From Flavihumibacter rivuli (GTDB lineage Bacteria > Bacteroidota > Bacteroidia > Chitinophagales > Chitinophagaceae): a DNA stretch of 64,000 bases. Below are positions 55,437-63,817 of the stretch, in pieces. The notes beneath the pieces were generated by a model that saw only the letters and a list, made by a program, of their open reading frames with translations, did no database searches and had not been told where the DNA came from. The DNA lies in contig NZ_CP092334.1 of assembly GCF_018595685.2 (NCBI RefSeq), positions 1,206,001 to 1,270,000 of the forward strand, in the 5' to 3' direction. A program made the position numbers and the translations under genes. The stretch's first letter is position 1, and every line of letters starts with the position of its first letter.

Positions 55437-58172
55437 TTAAAACACGTTATAACCAAAGCCTACATAGTACAGGCCACCTACCATCGGGTTACCCATGGCA
55501 TTGTAGTAGTACTGGTTCAGCAGGTTGTTAGCGCCGATCTTGATCAGTGACCTCATCTTAGGCAGTTTGTAACTAACCTGGGCATCTACCGTGTGGATCT
55601 CCGGAACGGTACCGTTCGCGAAATCACTCTCGTAGAAGAACTCCTTCTGCCACTTGTAAGTTGCAGCAAAACCTAAACGCTTGTCCTTACCGAAACCGGA
55701 ATTGGCAATGGTCAGGTTGGTACGGTATTCAGGTGTATTGAAGAAGGACACATACCCTTCCGGAACCTCGCTCAGCTTATCAGAAGAAACGTTGAAGGAT
55801 GCAACGAAGTTCTTGTAGAAGCGATAATCCACACTAAGGCCGAATCCATAGGTCTTCACCTTGTCTTCCAGGTTAACAGGAATAGAATAGATACTGCGCT
55901 TGGTAGGATCTGCAAGGTCCGCAGGGTTACCGGTGGTAGCCTGCATGATCAGGGTACGGGCCAGGAAGTCCTGGTAAGTTCCCCAGTATCCGTAAGCATC
56001 TAGTAAAACCTTACCGCCGGCTAACAGGCTCTTATAACCGATCTCGAAGGTCTGCACGGCTTCAGGCTTGAACTCGGTGAACTCATAAGGAGTAGGCACT
56101 TGTCCTGCACTGGTTGGTACAGTAAATACAGGGTTCTTATCAAAATTATAGAAGGTCCTGAAGGCATCCACACCACCGATCAGGCGGACATTGGAACCAA
56201 TAGCCAGGTTGATCCACTGTTGCTGGGTAGAGGGGAAACGGTAGGCGGTCTGGTAAGACAAACGGAAGTTGTGGTTCTTGGCAGCCTGGATAACCGCAGT
56301 AGCCCTTGGGGTAAAGCGGCCCTTGAAGTTCTCGTTCTTATCGTAGCGACCAGAAACAGAGAGTTTCAACACATCTCCGAAGAACTTACGGGTAGCCTGG
56401 ATATAGGCACCATATTCAGTGATCGAGATCGGACCGGTTGAATCGGCGAACAAGGTACCTTCTGAGTTCAGGTTGTAGATCTTGTAATTACCACCAACAA
56501 GGATGTCGGCAACATTTCCGGTCAGGTAGGAAAGGTTGTACTGGCCTTCGATATTATACAGGTCGGTCTTGTCAACGAACAGGCCACCACCTTCTGAAAT
56601 GGGCTTGCTCCTCACGGCATCAAAGAGTTTCCTGAACTGCTCTGAACCGGCAGCAGGGCGACCCTGATCGGCAATAGCGCGCGCGGCGGCATGGGCTTCT
56701 GCTTCTGTCCTTCCGTTCAGCAGGTTCGCCAGGAACGCCTGGCCATATTGGGAATACCAGGTAGCAGAAGGCTTCCAGGCTTCATTGAACAAACGGGTGG
56801 TAACAGTAGCGTTGTAGGACTGGCCAGCATTCTCCTGGGTAGTATAACCGCGGATATACCAGTTCTTATGGTTAAGTTCCAGCTTGTACTGACCCATCTT
56901 CAGGTCGCGCAGGGAATAGCGCTCGGATCCGGTATAAACAGTATTACCAGTACCCCAGTTGGCTGCAAAAACAGCTTCCAGTTTCTCCGTAAGCTTGTAG
57001 TGCATGGCACCACCCAGCTTGAAGTTAACGGTATTGGGATCAACGATCTCCTTTTCAGTGTAACCGGTACGGGAAACATTGATCACGCGGTTCCTACCAA
57101 GGGTGGTAATATATGGATCCAGCCAATAAGCCTGTTGGCCAATGGGGATCAGCACATTCTTCATCAGGTCAATAGTGGTTTCATCACCATACACGTTGAC
57201 ACCGTCGTAGTTGGGATCGGTAGCGCGTGTACCGGGAATAACCTGGCCATTGGTACCCAAACGGGCATAGTTGCGGTAGTCTGCACCCAGCCAGTCCTGT
57301 GCATGGATGAATTCACCGGTGATCTTATAGGCAAAGCGCTCCCCTACTTTCTGGGCCCAGCGTACAGCCCAGTTATGGTAAGCAGAGGCATCGCGGTAGC
57401 GACCGTCCGTATGCATCATACCAGCCTTTACCTGGAAGGAAAGACCATTGTAGCGGAAGGGGTTCTTACTGTTGATCAGCAAGGTACCATTCATACCGCC
57501 CGGACCATACAGCGCTGAAGAGGCGCCGGGCAGCAATTCCATATTATCAACATCCAGCTCGTTCAGGCCAACGATGGATCCCACGGAGAAGTTCAAACCG
57601 GGGGCCTGGTTGTCCATACCATCCACGATCTGGTTAAAACGGGTGTTACCACTACCGTTGAAACCACGGGTACTGGGTGTTTTAAACGTTAAAGAGGCAG
57701 TGGTCATGTCCACCCCTTTCAGGTTGGCAACGATATCATAGTAACCAGCCGCAGGCGCAGTAACGATGGCCTGGCGGTTCACCCGCTCAATGGAAACGGG
57801 GGACTCCAGGATCCTTTCCGGAACCCGGCTGGCAGATACCACCACTTCTGTACCCAATTGGGAAGAGGGGGCAAAACTTACATTGATGGACTGGTCGGCA
57901 TTGGCCACGTTCAACTCCTGGGTCTCAAAACCAATTGAGGTGAATACCAGGGTGAAGGGGGGCTTTTGGTTGGTAGTTAGGCTGAAATTTCCTTTATCAT
58001 CGGTAAATGTACCAATATTGGTACCCTTGATGGTAACGGAGACGGCTGGCACAGCATCCTGACTCTGACTGTTCTTCACGTTTCCTTTAACGGTAACGGC
58101 TTGGGAATAGGCAGCAATCGAGAAGAATACGGCCAACAGCATGCAAGCAATTTTGCTGTAGCTTTTTCTCAT
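55437..58172 (-). CDS. TonB-dependent receptor paired with the FAS1 lipoprotein
   Basis: This 911-aa protein has signal peptide MRKSYSKIACMLLAVFFSIAAYSQ. A carboxypeptidase-regulatory-like domain (about 26-110) precedes a plug domain (VVVSASRVPERILESPVSIERVN, NLKGVDMTTASLTFKTPSTRGFNG, LLPGASSALYGPGGMNGTLLINSKNP) and a barrel ending GGLYYVGFGYNVF. I choose the ATG at 58172; a reading from 58307 adds 45 residues without signal character and crosses the divergent promoter region. It is the first gene of a two-gene unit with the FAS1 lipoprotein. The ligand is unknown. It resembles vitamin, siderophore or collagen-type receptors in the plug but is not assignable. Confidence 0.92.
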   Translation of the reverse strand: MRKSYSKIACMLLAVFFSIAAYSQAVTVKGNVKNSQSQDAVPAVSVTIKGTNIGTFTDDKGNFSLTTNQKPPFTLVFTSIGFETQELNVANADQSINVSFAPSSQLGTEVVVSASRVPERILESPVSIERVNRQAIVTAPAAGYYDIVANLKGVDMTTASLTFKTPSTRGFNGSGNTRFNQIVDGMDNQAPGLNFSVGSIVGLNELDVDNMELLPGASSALYGPGGMNGTLLINSKNPFRYNGLSFQVKAGMMHTDGRYRDASAYHNWAVRWAQKVGERFAYKITGEFIHAQDWLGADYRNYARLGTNGQVIPGTRATDPNYDGVNVYGDETTIDLMKNVLIPIGQQAYWLDPYITTLGRNRVINVSRTGYTEKEIVDPNTVNFKLGGAMHYKLTEKLEAVFAANWGTGNTVYTGSERYSLRDLKMGQYKLELNHKNWYIRGYTTQENAGQSYNATVTTRLFNEAWKPSATWYSQYGQAFLANLLNGRTEAEAHAAARAIADQGRPAAGSEQFRKLFDAVRSKPISEGGGLFVDKTDLYNIEGQYNLSYLTGNVADILVGGNYKIYNLNSEGTLFADSTGPISITEYGAYIQATRKFFGDVLKLSVSGRYDKNENFKGRFTPRATAVIQAAKNHNFRLSYQTAYRFPSTQQQWINLAIGSNVRLIGGVDAFRTFYNFDKNPVFTVPTSAGQVPTPYEFTEFKPEAVQTFEIGYKSLLAGGKVLLDAYGYWGTYQDFLARTLIMQATTGNPADLADPTKRSIYSIPVNLEDKVKTYGFGLSVDYRFYKNFVASFNVSSDKLSEVPEGYVSFFNTPEYRTNLTIANSGFGKDKRLGFAATYKWQKEFFYESDFANGTVPEIHTVDAQVSYKLPKMRSLIKIGANNLLNQYYYNAMGNPMVGGLYYVGFGYNVF

Positions 58173-58273
58173 ATCGACAGTTTTAGTTGAATTCGTTGGC
58201 AAAATAAGGATTTCAAACATCTGGCAAATTTTTTTTAGTTGCAGCGTTCGCCTAATTTTTCCGCGCCTAAAAA

Positions 58274-58304
58274 TTGGGCAATGACCTGAGTCATAATACC
58301 TTCG
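58274..58304 (+). promoter_or_regulatory. Promoter of purC, close to the start codon
   Basis: TTG at 58274-58276, a 20-nt spacer and TACCTTCG (58297-58304, one mismatch to TAnnTTTG) lie 4 nt before the ATG at 58309. A leaderless transcript is predicted. Confidence 0.55.
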
Positions 58305-58308
58305 CATT

Positions 58309-59235
58309 ATGGCACAATTTCAATTCCCCGGACAGACTGCTTTTTATAAAGGAAAGGTTCGTGATGTCTATACCATCAGTGATAAATGGCTGGTCATGGT
58401 AGCATCCGACCGCATCTCTGCTTTTGATGTGATCCTACCAGAGCATATTCCATATAAAGGACAAGTGCTGAACCAGATCGCTGCATACATGCTGCAGGCG
58501 ACCAGTGACATCTGCCCGAACTGGCTTAACAAGGTTCCGGCACCAAATGTTTCCATTGGCCAGAAATGTGTTCCGTTCAAGATCGAAATGGTGGTGAGGG
58601 GCAACCTTACCGGCCATGCCTGGCGAACCTACGCCAGCGGCAAACGGGAACTCTGCGGGGTTGCCCTGCCCGAGGGAATGAAGGAAAACGACTTCTTCCC
58701 TACCCCCATTATCACCCCTTCTACCAAGGCAGCCGAAGGCCATGATGAAGATATTTCTAAGGAAGAGATCATCAAACAGGGCCTGGCCAGCGCAGCAGAC
58801 TGGGCTAAACTGGAAGAATATACGCTGAAATTATTCGCCCGCGGAAAAGAGATCGCGGCCAGGCAGGGGCTGATCCTGGTGGACACCAAGTATGAATTCG
58901 GTAAGATCGGCGACACCATCTACCTGATGGATGAGATCCATACGCCCGACTCCTCCCGTTATTTCTATGCCGATGGCTTCGAAGAACGCCAGGCAAAGGG
59001 AGAAAAGCAGAAACAGCTCAGCAAGGAGTTCGTGAGGGAATGGCTGATCGCCAATAATTTCATGGGCAAGGAAGGCCAGACCGTTCCACACATGAGCCCG
59101 GAATGGATCGATACCATCAGCAAACGCTATATTGAACTTTATGAGCAGGTGATCGGCCAGTCCTTCCAACCCCAACGCCTGAGCGAAGAAGAAACCTATG
59201 AAAGGGTGGTGAAGGCATTGGAAGAACTGGGATAA
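58309..59235 (+). CDS. purC: Phosphoribosylaminoimidazole-succinocarboxamide synthase
   Basis: This 308-aa ATP-dependent ligase couples CAIR and aspartate in purine synthesis. Signature stretches are [62 protein letters not shown] and [21 protein letters not shown]. It is the long form (about 300 aa) also found in yeast and Bacteroidetes. Its last codons and stop are duplicated about 296 bp downstream, next to a palindrome element (see repeats). Confidence 0.98.
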   Translation: MAQFQFPGQTAFYKGKVRDVYTISDKWLVMVASDRISAFDVILPEHIPYKGQVLNQIAAYMLQATSDICPNWLNKVPAPNVSIGQKCVPFKIEMVVRGNLTGHAWRTYASGKRELCGVALPEGMKENDFFPTPIITPSTKAAEGHDEDISKEEIIKQGLASAADWAKLEEYTLKLFARGKEIAARQGLILVDTKYEFGKIGDTIYLMDEIHTPDSSRYFYADGFEERQAKGEKQKQLSKEFVREWLIANNFMGKEGQTVPHMSPEWIDTISKRYIELYEQVIGQSFQPQRLSEEETYERVVKALEELG

Positions 59236-59273
59236 GGGCACCACCATCACCCCATCAGGGTCTCCTGAAAGGG
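59222..59273 (+). repeat. 52-bp direct repeat, copy 1 (contains the purC stop)
   Basis: The unit begins AAGAACTGGGATAAGGGCAC and ends CTCCTGAAAGGG. It recurs at 59518-59569 with one difference, so the last 14 bases of purC including its stop are duplicated. The two copies bracket element C. Confidence 0.9.
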
Positions 59274-59281
59274 CTACGGTG
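59252..59281. repeat. Degenerate 30-bp palindrome before element C
   Basis: CCATCAGGGTCTCCTGAAAG followed by GGCTACGGTG has one arm altered, as in the unit before element A at 15693. It is followed by TACCCACATCT, as there. Confidence 0.6.
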
Positions 59282-59298
59282 TACCCACATCTTCACCT

Positions 59299-59512
59299 CA
59301 TCAGGGTCTCCCGCAGGGGACCCTGATGAATGTAGGATGGAGATCAATCGGGGACTCTCGAAGAGAAGTCCTTTGTGGTGATAATATGTAATAGCCTCCG
59401 TCGCCCCCGTTTTGTCTTATGACCAACGGGTAGTTGAAGGATTAGCTTAACTGTTGGATGCATTAATATTTCGCCTTTTATACATCGGGGTCCCCTTCGG
59501 GAGACCCCGCTG
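59299..59512 (-). repeat. 214-bp palindrome-ended element, copy C (inverted)
   Basis: Hairpins lie at 59299-59328 and 59483-59512. Read on the minus strand from 59512, the first half matches copy A closely (GGCGAAATA, TGCATCCAACAG, CCGTTGGTCATAAGACA). The second half has diverged but keeps the same total length. In the left-to-right sense, the flanking unit before it is in the same orientation as the one before copy A, so the core is inverted relative to its flank. Confidence 0.8.
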
Positions 59513-59517
59513 GGGGT

Positions 59518-59569
59518 AAGAACTGGGATAAGGGCACCACCATCACTCCATCAGGGTCTCCTGAAAGGG
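59518..59569 (+). repeat. 52-bp direct repeat, copy 2 (duplicated purC tail)
   Basis: This has the same sequence as 59222-59273 except for one base (T at 59547, C at 59251). It starts 5 bp after element C and runs into an intact 30-bp palindrome at 59549-59578 (CATCAGGGTC ... GACCCTGATG). Confidence 0.9.
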
Positions 59570-59646
59570 ACCCTGATGAATAGCAATGAACTCCTTTCCT
59601 ATCAGGCATTCATGATTTATTAGTAGATTGTAGAAACAATCACCCC

Positions 59647-60081
59647 ATGAACCCGGATACGCTCTTCCAGCTCAGTAGCACACTGGCCCTGTTGGGTTGG
59701 GTACTTCTGCTCATCTTCCACAAGACCCTTTGGATCGGCAAGGTCCTGATCGGCACCATCATCACCCTCTTTGCTATTCTTTATACCTGGCTGATCGCTT
59801 CCAACCTTTCCAGCTTCCAATCGGACAGTTTCAATTCCCTCGACAATATCGCCAACCTTTTCCATGACCGGTCCGCCCTGCTGGCCGGCTGGATCCACTA
59901 CCTGGCCTTCGACCTGCTTACCGGTGTATTCATTGTCACCAATGCCCGCAAGCATGGCATCGGATTCTGGCCCCTGCTACCCTGCCTCTTTTTCACCTTC
60001 ATGCTGGGCCCATTTGGCTTATTGCTTTACCTGTTGCTGCGCTGGTTCCAGACCAGGCAATATTTTGCTGACATTGAATAA
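59647..60081 (+). CDS. ABA4-like (DUF4281) membrane protein
   Basis: This 144-aa protein has four predicted transmembrane helices. It contains the family pattern ALLAGWIHYLAFDLLTGVFIV, with the WxHYLxFDLxxG signature of ABA4/DUF4281 proteins, and the ending FMLGPFGLLLYLLLR. The plant ABA4 acts in neoxanthin synthesis; in bacteria the role is unknown and a link to carotenoids is only suggestive. It is the first gene of a three-gene run. Confidence 0.85.
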   Translation: MNPDTLFQLSSTLALLGWVLLLIFHKTLWIGKVLIGTIITLFAILYTWLIASNLSSFQSDSFNSLDNIANLFHDRSALLAGWIHYLAFDLLTGVFIVTNARKHGIGFWPLLPCLFFTFMLGPFGLLLYLLLRWFQTRQYFADIE

Positions 60082-60087
60082 TACTAC

Positions 60088-60891
60088 ATGACCAACCTGA
60101 CAGAAGCCGGCCTCCCGACATGGAAAGTATTCCTGGTCAAACTACAGAGCAGGAACCCCCTGTTGTACCGTTTCGGATGGTTAACATTCGCAGGTGCATT
60201 CATTTGCGCCTTGCTCTCACTGTCAACCACAACCGAAGTGATGGGCATCAATTCCTTTATCAAACCCTTCAAATTTTTCCTATCGATCAGCATCCTTTCC
60301 TTCACCCAGGCATGGCTGCTAGTTTACCTTGAAGACCAGGCTGCTGTTAAAAGATATAGCAAAATATTGGTCATCACGATGGTCATTGAACTGGTGATCA
60401 TCACCGGCCAGGCCGCCAGGGGAAGGATATCCCATTTCAACCAAAGCTCATATTTCGATGGTGCGCTGTTCACTATTATGGGCATTAGTATACTGGTCTT
60501 TACCCTTTGGACAGCGTCTATCTGCTGGCGCTTCTTCCGGCAAAAACAATTCCCCTTATGGATGAGCGAAGGTTATATCTGGGGAATAAGGCTGGGCTTA
60601 TTGTTCTTTGTCATCTTTGCCTTTGAGGGAGGACAGATGGCAGCGATTCTTCACCATAGCATGCCAGGACCTGATGGTGGCCCGGGACTACCGGTGCTGA
60701 ACTGGAGCACCAGCTCAGGCGATCTCAGGGTACCGCATTTCTTTGGCATGCATTCCCTGCAGTTGCTGCCGGTGCTGGGCTACTATTTCTTCCCGAGGAA
60801 GACCTCCCTTTTCATTATCGCCATTACCTGGCTCCTGTTTGTATTGCTCTTGTACTGGCAGGCCATCAAAGGTTTCCCGCTCATTCCCTAA
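60088..60891 (+). CDS. Membrane protein of unknown function
   Basis: This 267-aa protein has seven or eight predicted transmembrane segments. I do not recognise a named family. Conserved-looking polar elements in or near membranes include FIKPFKFFLSI, QAARGRISHFNQSSYFDG and HFFGMHSLQLLPVLGYYF; the His residues could bind a ligand or cofactor. It starts 6 bp after the ABA4-like gene and ends 9 bp before the propeller gene, so all three are likely co-transcribed. Confidence 0.85.
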   Translation: MTNLTEAGLPTWKVFLVKLQSRNPLLYRFGWLTFAGAFICALLSLSTTTEVMGINSFIKPFKFFLSISILSFTQAWLLVYLEDQAAVKRYSKILVITMVIELVIITGQAARGRISHFNQSSYFDGALFTIMGISILVFTLWTASICWRFFRQKQFPLWMSEGYIWGIRLGLLFFVIFAFEGGQMAAILHHSMPGPDGGPGLPVLNWSTSSGDLRVPHFFGMHSLQLLPVLGYYFFPRKTSLFIIAITWLLFVLLLYWQAIKGFPLIP

Positions 60892-60900
60892 CTTTCACCC

Positions 60901-61905
60901 ATGAATAACCGAATTTTTGGATGGTGGCTCCTGCTGCTCCTGGCCAGTATGCCCGCCATGGCCCAACGCATCATTGAACTGGAAGGCAAGCCCGGTATCA
61001 GCATCCGTGGCATGAGCGTGGTGAATGACCGTATCGCCTGGGTCAGCGGCAGTAAAGGCACTATTGGCAGGACATCGAATGGAGGCAAGACCTGGACATT
61101 CTTGACCGTTAAGGGATATGAGAACCGCGACTTCCGCGATATAGAAGCTTTCGATATTGCCACCGCTGTGATCATGGCCATAGATGAACCCGCCCTGATC
61201 CTGCGCACCCATGATGGCGGTGCCAGCTGGCAACCTGTTTACCAGAACCCCAACAAAGGCATGTTCCTGGATGCCATGCAATTCCGTAACAAAAAAGACG
61301 GCATCGTTTTGGGTGACCCCATCAACGGTAAATTCTTCCTGGCCTCCACACATGATGGGGGCCGCTCCTGGCAGGATCTCCCCGCAACAGTATTACCCCA
61401 GGCCGATTCCGGCGAAGCCTGCTTTGCCGCCAGTGGCACCAATATCAGGATGCTCCAACACGACCAATTCCAATTCATCACCGGTGGCCTGAAGTCACGG
61501 GTATTCCTTGATAACAGGGTCATTGACCTGCCACTATTGCAAGGCCAAACCACCACAGGCGCCAATTCTATTGCGGTACGCAGCAAGAACAAATGGATAG
61601 TGGTGGGTGGCGACTTTGCCAGGGACACCCTTCAACAAGGCAATGCAGCCCTCACAAGGGATGGAGGCAAGACCTGGACCAGTCCACGGTCAGGACCGTT
61701 TGGCTATCGCTCCTGCGTGATCTATGCCGGCAGGAAGAAACTGGTGGCCTGCGGTACCAGCGGAGTGGACATCTCCCTTGACGGGGGACGGACCTGGCAA
61801 AACATCAGCAAGACCGGTTACCATGTGGTGCAGCAGGCAAAGGATGGCAAGGCCATCTACCTGGCCGGTGGCAACGGGCGATTGGCCAAACTGAGCTGGA
61901 AATAA
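60901..61905 (+). CDS. Secreted BNR/Asp-box beta-propeller protein (Ycf48/HCF136-like)
   Basis: This 334-aa protein has a signal peptide ending in PAMAQ. It carries five Asp-boxes of the SxDGGxTW type: TSNGGKTW, THDGGASW, THDGGRSW, TRDGGKTW and SLDGGRTW. They mark a six- or seven-blade propeller like Ycf48 and sortilin-type domains. Bacteroidetes genomes often label this group oxidoreductase, but no redox motif is visible. Protein or glycan binding is inferred. Confidence 0.82.
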   Translation: MNNRIFGWWLLLLLASMPAMAQRIIELEGKPGISIRGMSVVNDRIAWVSGSKGTIGRTSNGGKTWTFLTVKGYENRDFRDIEAFDIATAVIMAIDEPALILRTHDGGASWQPVYQNPNKGMFLDAMQFRNKKDGIVLGDPINGKFFLASTHDGGRSWQDLPATVLPQADSGEACFAASGTNIRMLQHDQFQFITGGLKSRVFLDNRVIDLPLLQGQTTTGANSIAVRSKNKWIVVGGDFARDTLQQGNAALTRDGGKTWTSPRSGPFGYRSCVIYAGRKKLVACGTSGVDISLDGGRTWQNISKTGYHVVQQAKDGKAIYLAGGNGRLAKLSWK

Positions 61906-61975
61906 TATCAACCGATCAAACCTATACGGGGAAGACACGAATCACGCTTTAACGGATCATTATTGACAGAGGCCC

Positions 61976-61983
61976 TAACTTTG
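61976..61983 (+). promoter_or_regulatory. -7 element of hscB
   Basis: TAACTTTG (TAnnTTTG) lies 20 nt before the ATG at 62004. A spaced -33 TTG is not clear. Confidence 0.5.
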
Positions 61984-62003
61984 CGGCTCTGTCCTTAACG
62001 CAT

Positions 62004-62543
62004 ATGATGAATTATTTTGAACTCTATAGTATACCCGTTTCCTTCCAGCCGGATCAGAACCTGGTCAAACAGCAGTTTTACAGGCTGAGCCGGCAGTACC
62101 ATCCCGACTTCTATACCCAGGCCAGTGCAGAAGAGCAGGCCGAGGTATTGGATAAATCCGCCGCTGTGAACAAGGCCTACCGGACCTTTATGGACGCCGA
62201 TGCCACCATCCAGTATGTGCTGGAATGGAAAGGACTGGTGGAGCCGGAAGAAAAATACCAACTCGACCCAATGTTCCTGGCGGAGGTGATGGATATCAAC
62301 GAGGCCCTGATGGAACTGGAAATGGACCCCGACCCTGCCGGACTGGAAAAGGCAGGGATTATGACCCAAAACCTATTAAATGAAGTATATGAGCATGTGG
62401 AGCCGATTCTGGCAGATTATCAGGAAGGTGTTACTACCGAAAAAGAGCTGTTGCAAGTGAAGGACTATTATTACAAGAAAAAATATTTGCAGCGAATTTT
62501 GGACAAGATAGACTCAACCCGTAATATTGCATCCCCAAACTAA
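62004..62543 (+). CDS. hscB: Fe-S assembly co-chaperone HscB
   Basis: This 179-aa protein has an N-terminal J-domain (about 1-75) with the HPD motif in RQYHPDFYTQA, which stimulates HscA/DnaK ATPase. A C-terminal three-helix domain (LDPMFLAEVMDINEALMELE) binds the IscU scaffold. It functions in iron-sulfur cluster transfer. The start could be the first or second ATG of ATGATG. No isc or suf genes are adjacent in the window. Confidence 0.93.
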   Translation: MMNYFELYSIPVSFQPDQNLVKQQFYRLSRQYHPDFYTQASAEEQAEVLDKSAAVNKAYRTFMDADATIQYVLEWKGLVEPEEKYQLDPMFLAEVMDINEALMELEMDPDPAGLEKAGIMTQNLLNEVYEHVEPILADYQEGVTTEKELLQVKDYYYKKKYLQRILDKIDSTRNIASPN

Positions 62544-62555
62544 GCGGCAACGCTG

Positions 62556-62639
62556 GCCCAGATGGCGGAATTGGTAGACGCGCTAGACTCAAAATCTGGT
62601 TCTCGCAAGGGAGTGCAGGTTCGATTCCTGTTCTGGGCA
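62556..62639 (+). tRNA. tRNA-Leu (anticodon CAA)
   Basis: The acceptor stem GCCCAGA pairs with TCTGGGC. The D-arm region is GGCGGAATTGGTAGACGC. The anticodon stem is CTAGA/TCTGG with loop CTCAAAA, giving anticodon CAA. A long variable arm (TTCTCGCAAGGGAG) and T-arm (GCAGG-TTCGATT-CCTGT) complete it. It reads UUG. CCA is not encoded (A is followed by CAAAA). Confidence 0.93.
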
Positions 62640-62642
62640 CAA

Positions 62643-62674
62643 AAAACCCTGGTAGCAACAGTTACCAGGGTTTT
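62643..62674 (+). terminator. Terminator after tRNA-Leu
   Basis: The 12-bp perfect stem AAAACCCTGGTA/TACCAGGGTTTT has an 8-nt loop and is followed by ATATTTT. Confidence 0.85.
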
Positions 62675-62860
62675 ATATTTTACACCTTTTGTGCTGAAAC
62701 AACTTCACCTCAACCAATATTCTTCGAGCATACATTTCATCCTATAAATCAGGTATGTCCCTCACACTTTATATGACATAGTCCCAAAACAGGGTTGAAC
62801 CAACCAGGAATTTGAACAACTGAAATCATACAAGAATCTTCATGAGCCAAGGAATCATGA

Positions 62861-63817
62861 CTACACGATCCTATTCCGCTCCCTGCCTTCGAGAAAGGCC
62901 CTCACATTCTCCACCGTCTCCGCCATCAGCCGGCCCCTCGATTCAAGGGATGCCCAGGCAATATGGGGAGTGATCAAACAGTTGGCTATGCCCCACAAAA
63001 CATGATCGGGAGCAGGCGGCTCTGTACCCAATACATCCAAACCCGCGCCGGCGATCCAGCCCTCTTTCAGGGCCCTGGCCAGGTCTTCTTCTACCACCAA
63101 TGGCCCACGGGAAGTATTGATCAGAAAGGCAGAAGGCTTCATCATACGCAGGTGGGATTCATTCACTATTCCCTGCGTTTCAGCAGTCAGCGGGCAATGC
63201 AGGCTCACTACATCTGCAGTGCTGAACAGTTCCGACAAAGCTACCCATTTAAAGTTGGGTCGATGCGATTGATCAGATTGGGTGCGGCTATAGGCCATCA
63301 CCTGCATGCCGAAAGCGGATGCTACATCGGCCACCTTGCTGCCAATATCTCCAAATCCAATAATACCCATGGTCTTACTGGCCAGTTCCACCAGGGGAAA
63401 GTCCCAGAATGAAAAATCCGCCGACCTCGACCATTTCCCGGCATGCACGGCATCACTATGGCGTTGTACATGATGGGTAAGTTCCAGCAGTAAAGCAAAG
63501 GTGACCTGCACTACCGAGGCCGTACTATAGCCCCTGACATTACTTACCCTGATGCCTAAACGCTGTGCTGCTTCTATATCCACGATGTTGTATCCCGTTG
63601 CCAGCACACTGATGAACTTCAACTGAGGCAATTGTTCCAACACTGTAGCAGGCAAAGGCGTCTTATTGGTGAGGATAACTTCAGCATCCTTTGCCCTTTC
63701 CACTACCAGGTTTATGGGTGTACGATCATAAATGTCCAGGTTGCCCAATTGCTCCAGGGCCGTCCATTGTAAATCACCCGGGTTAAGGGTATACCCATCC
63801 AGGACTACTATCCGCAT
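62861..63817 (-). CDS. D-isomer 2-hydroxyacid dehydrogenase
   Basis: This is a 318-aa NAD(P)-dependent dehydrogenase of the formate/glycerate family. The Rossmann motif GIIGFGDIGSKVAD lies at about 150-163. Catalytic residues are Arg in NTSRGPLVVE, Glu in GLDVLGTEPP and His in LITPHIAWAS. It resembles hydroxypyruvate/glycerate dehydrogenases (HprA type). The exact substrate is not evident. Upstream on the minus strand a TATCTTTA resembles the -7 motif near 63849. The remaining 183 bp to the window end shows no gene. Confidence 0.92.
   Translation of the reverse strand: MRIVVLDGYTLNPGDLQWTALEQLGNLDIYDRTPINLVVERAKDAEVILTNKTPLPATVLEQLPQLKFISVLATGYNIVDIEAAQRLGIRVSNVRGYSTASVVQVTFALLLELTHHVQRHSDAVHAGKWSRSADFSFWDFPLVELASKTMGIIGFGDIGSKVADVASAFGMQVMAYSRTQSDQSHRPNFKWVALSELFSTADVVSLHCPLTAETQGIVNESHLRMMKPSAFLINTSRGPLVVEEDLARALKEGWIAGAGLDVLGTEPPAPDHVLWGIANCLITPHIAWASLESRGRLMAETVENVRAFLEGRERNRIV

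Noticed and set aside
58173..58307. 45-codon N-terminal extension of the TonB receptor
   Set aside because: It lacks signal-peptide character, begins at the edge of purC and runs across the divergent promoter region. The ATG at 58172 gives a clean signal peptide.
62434..62658. Minus-strand open frame across tRNA-Leu
   Set aside because: It is the antisense of the tRNA and the hscB end. Phrases such as RTGIEPALPCENQI are the well-known artefact of tRNA antisense translation.
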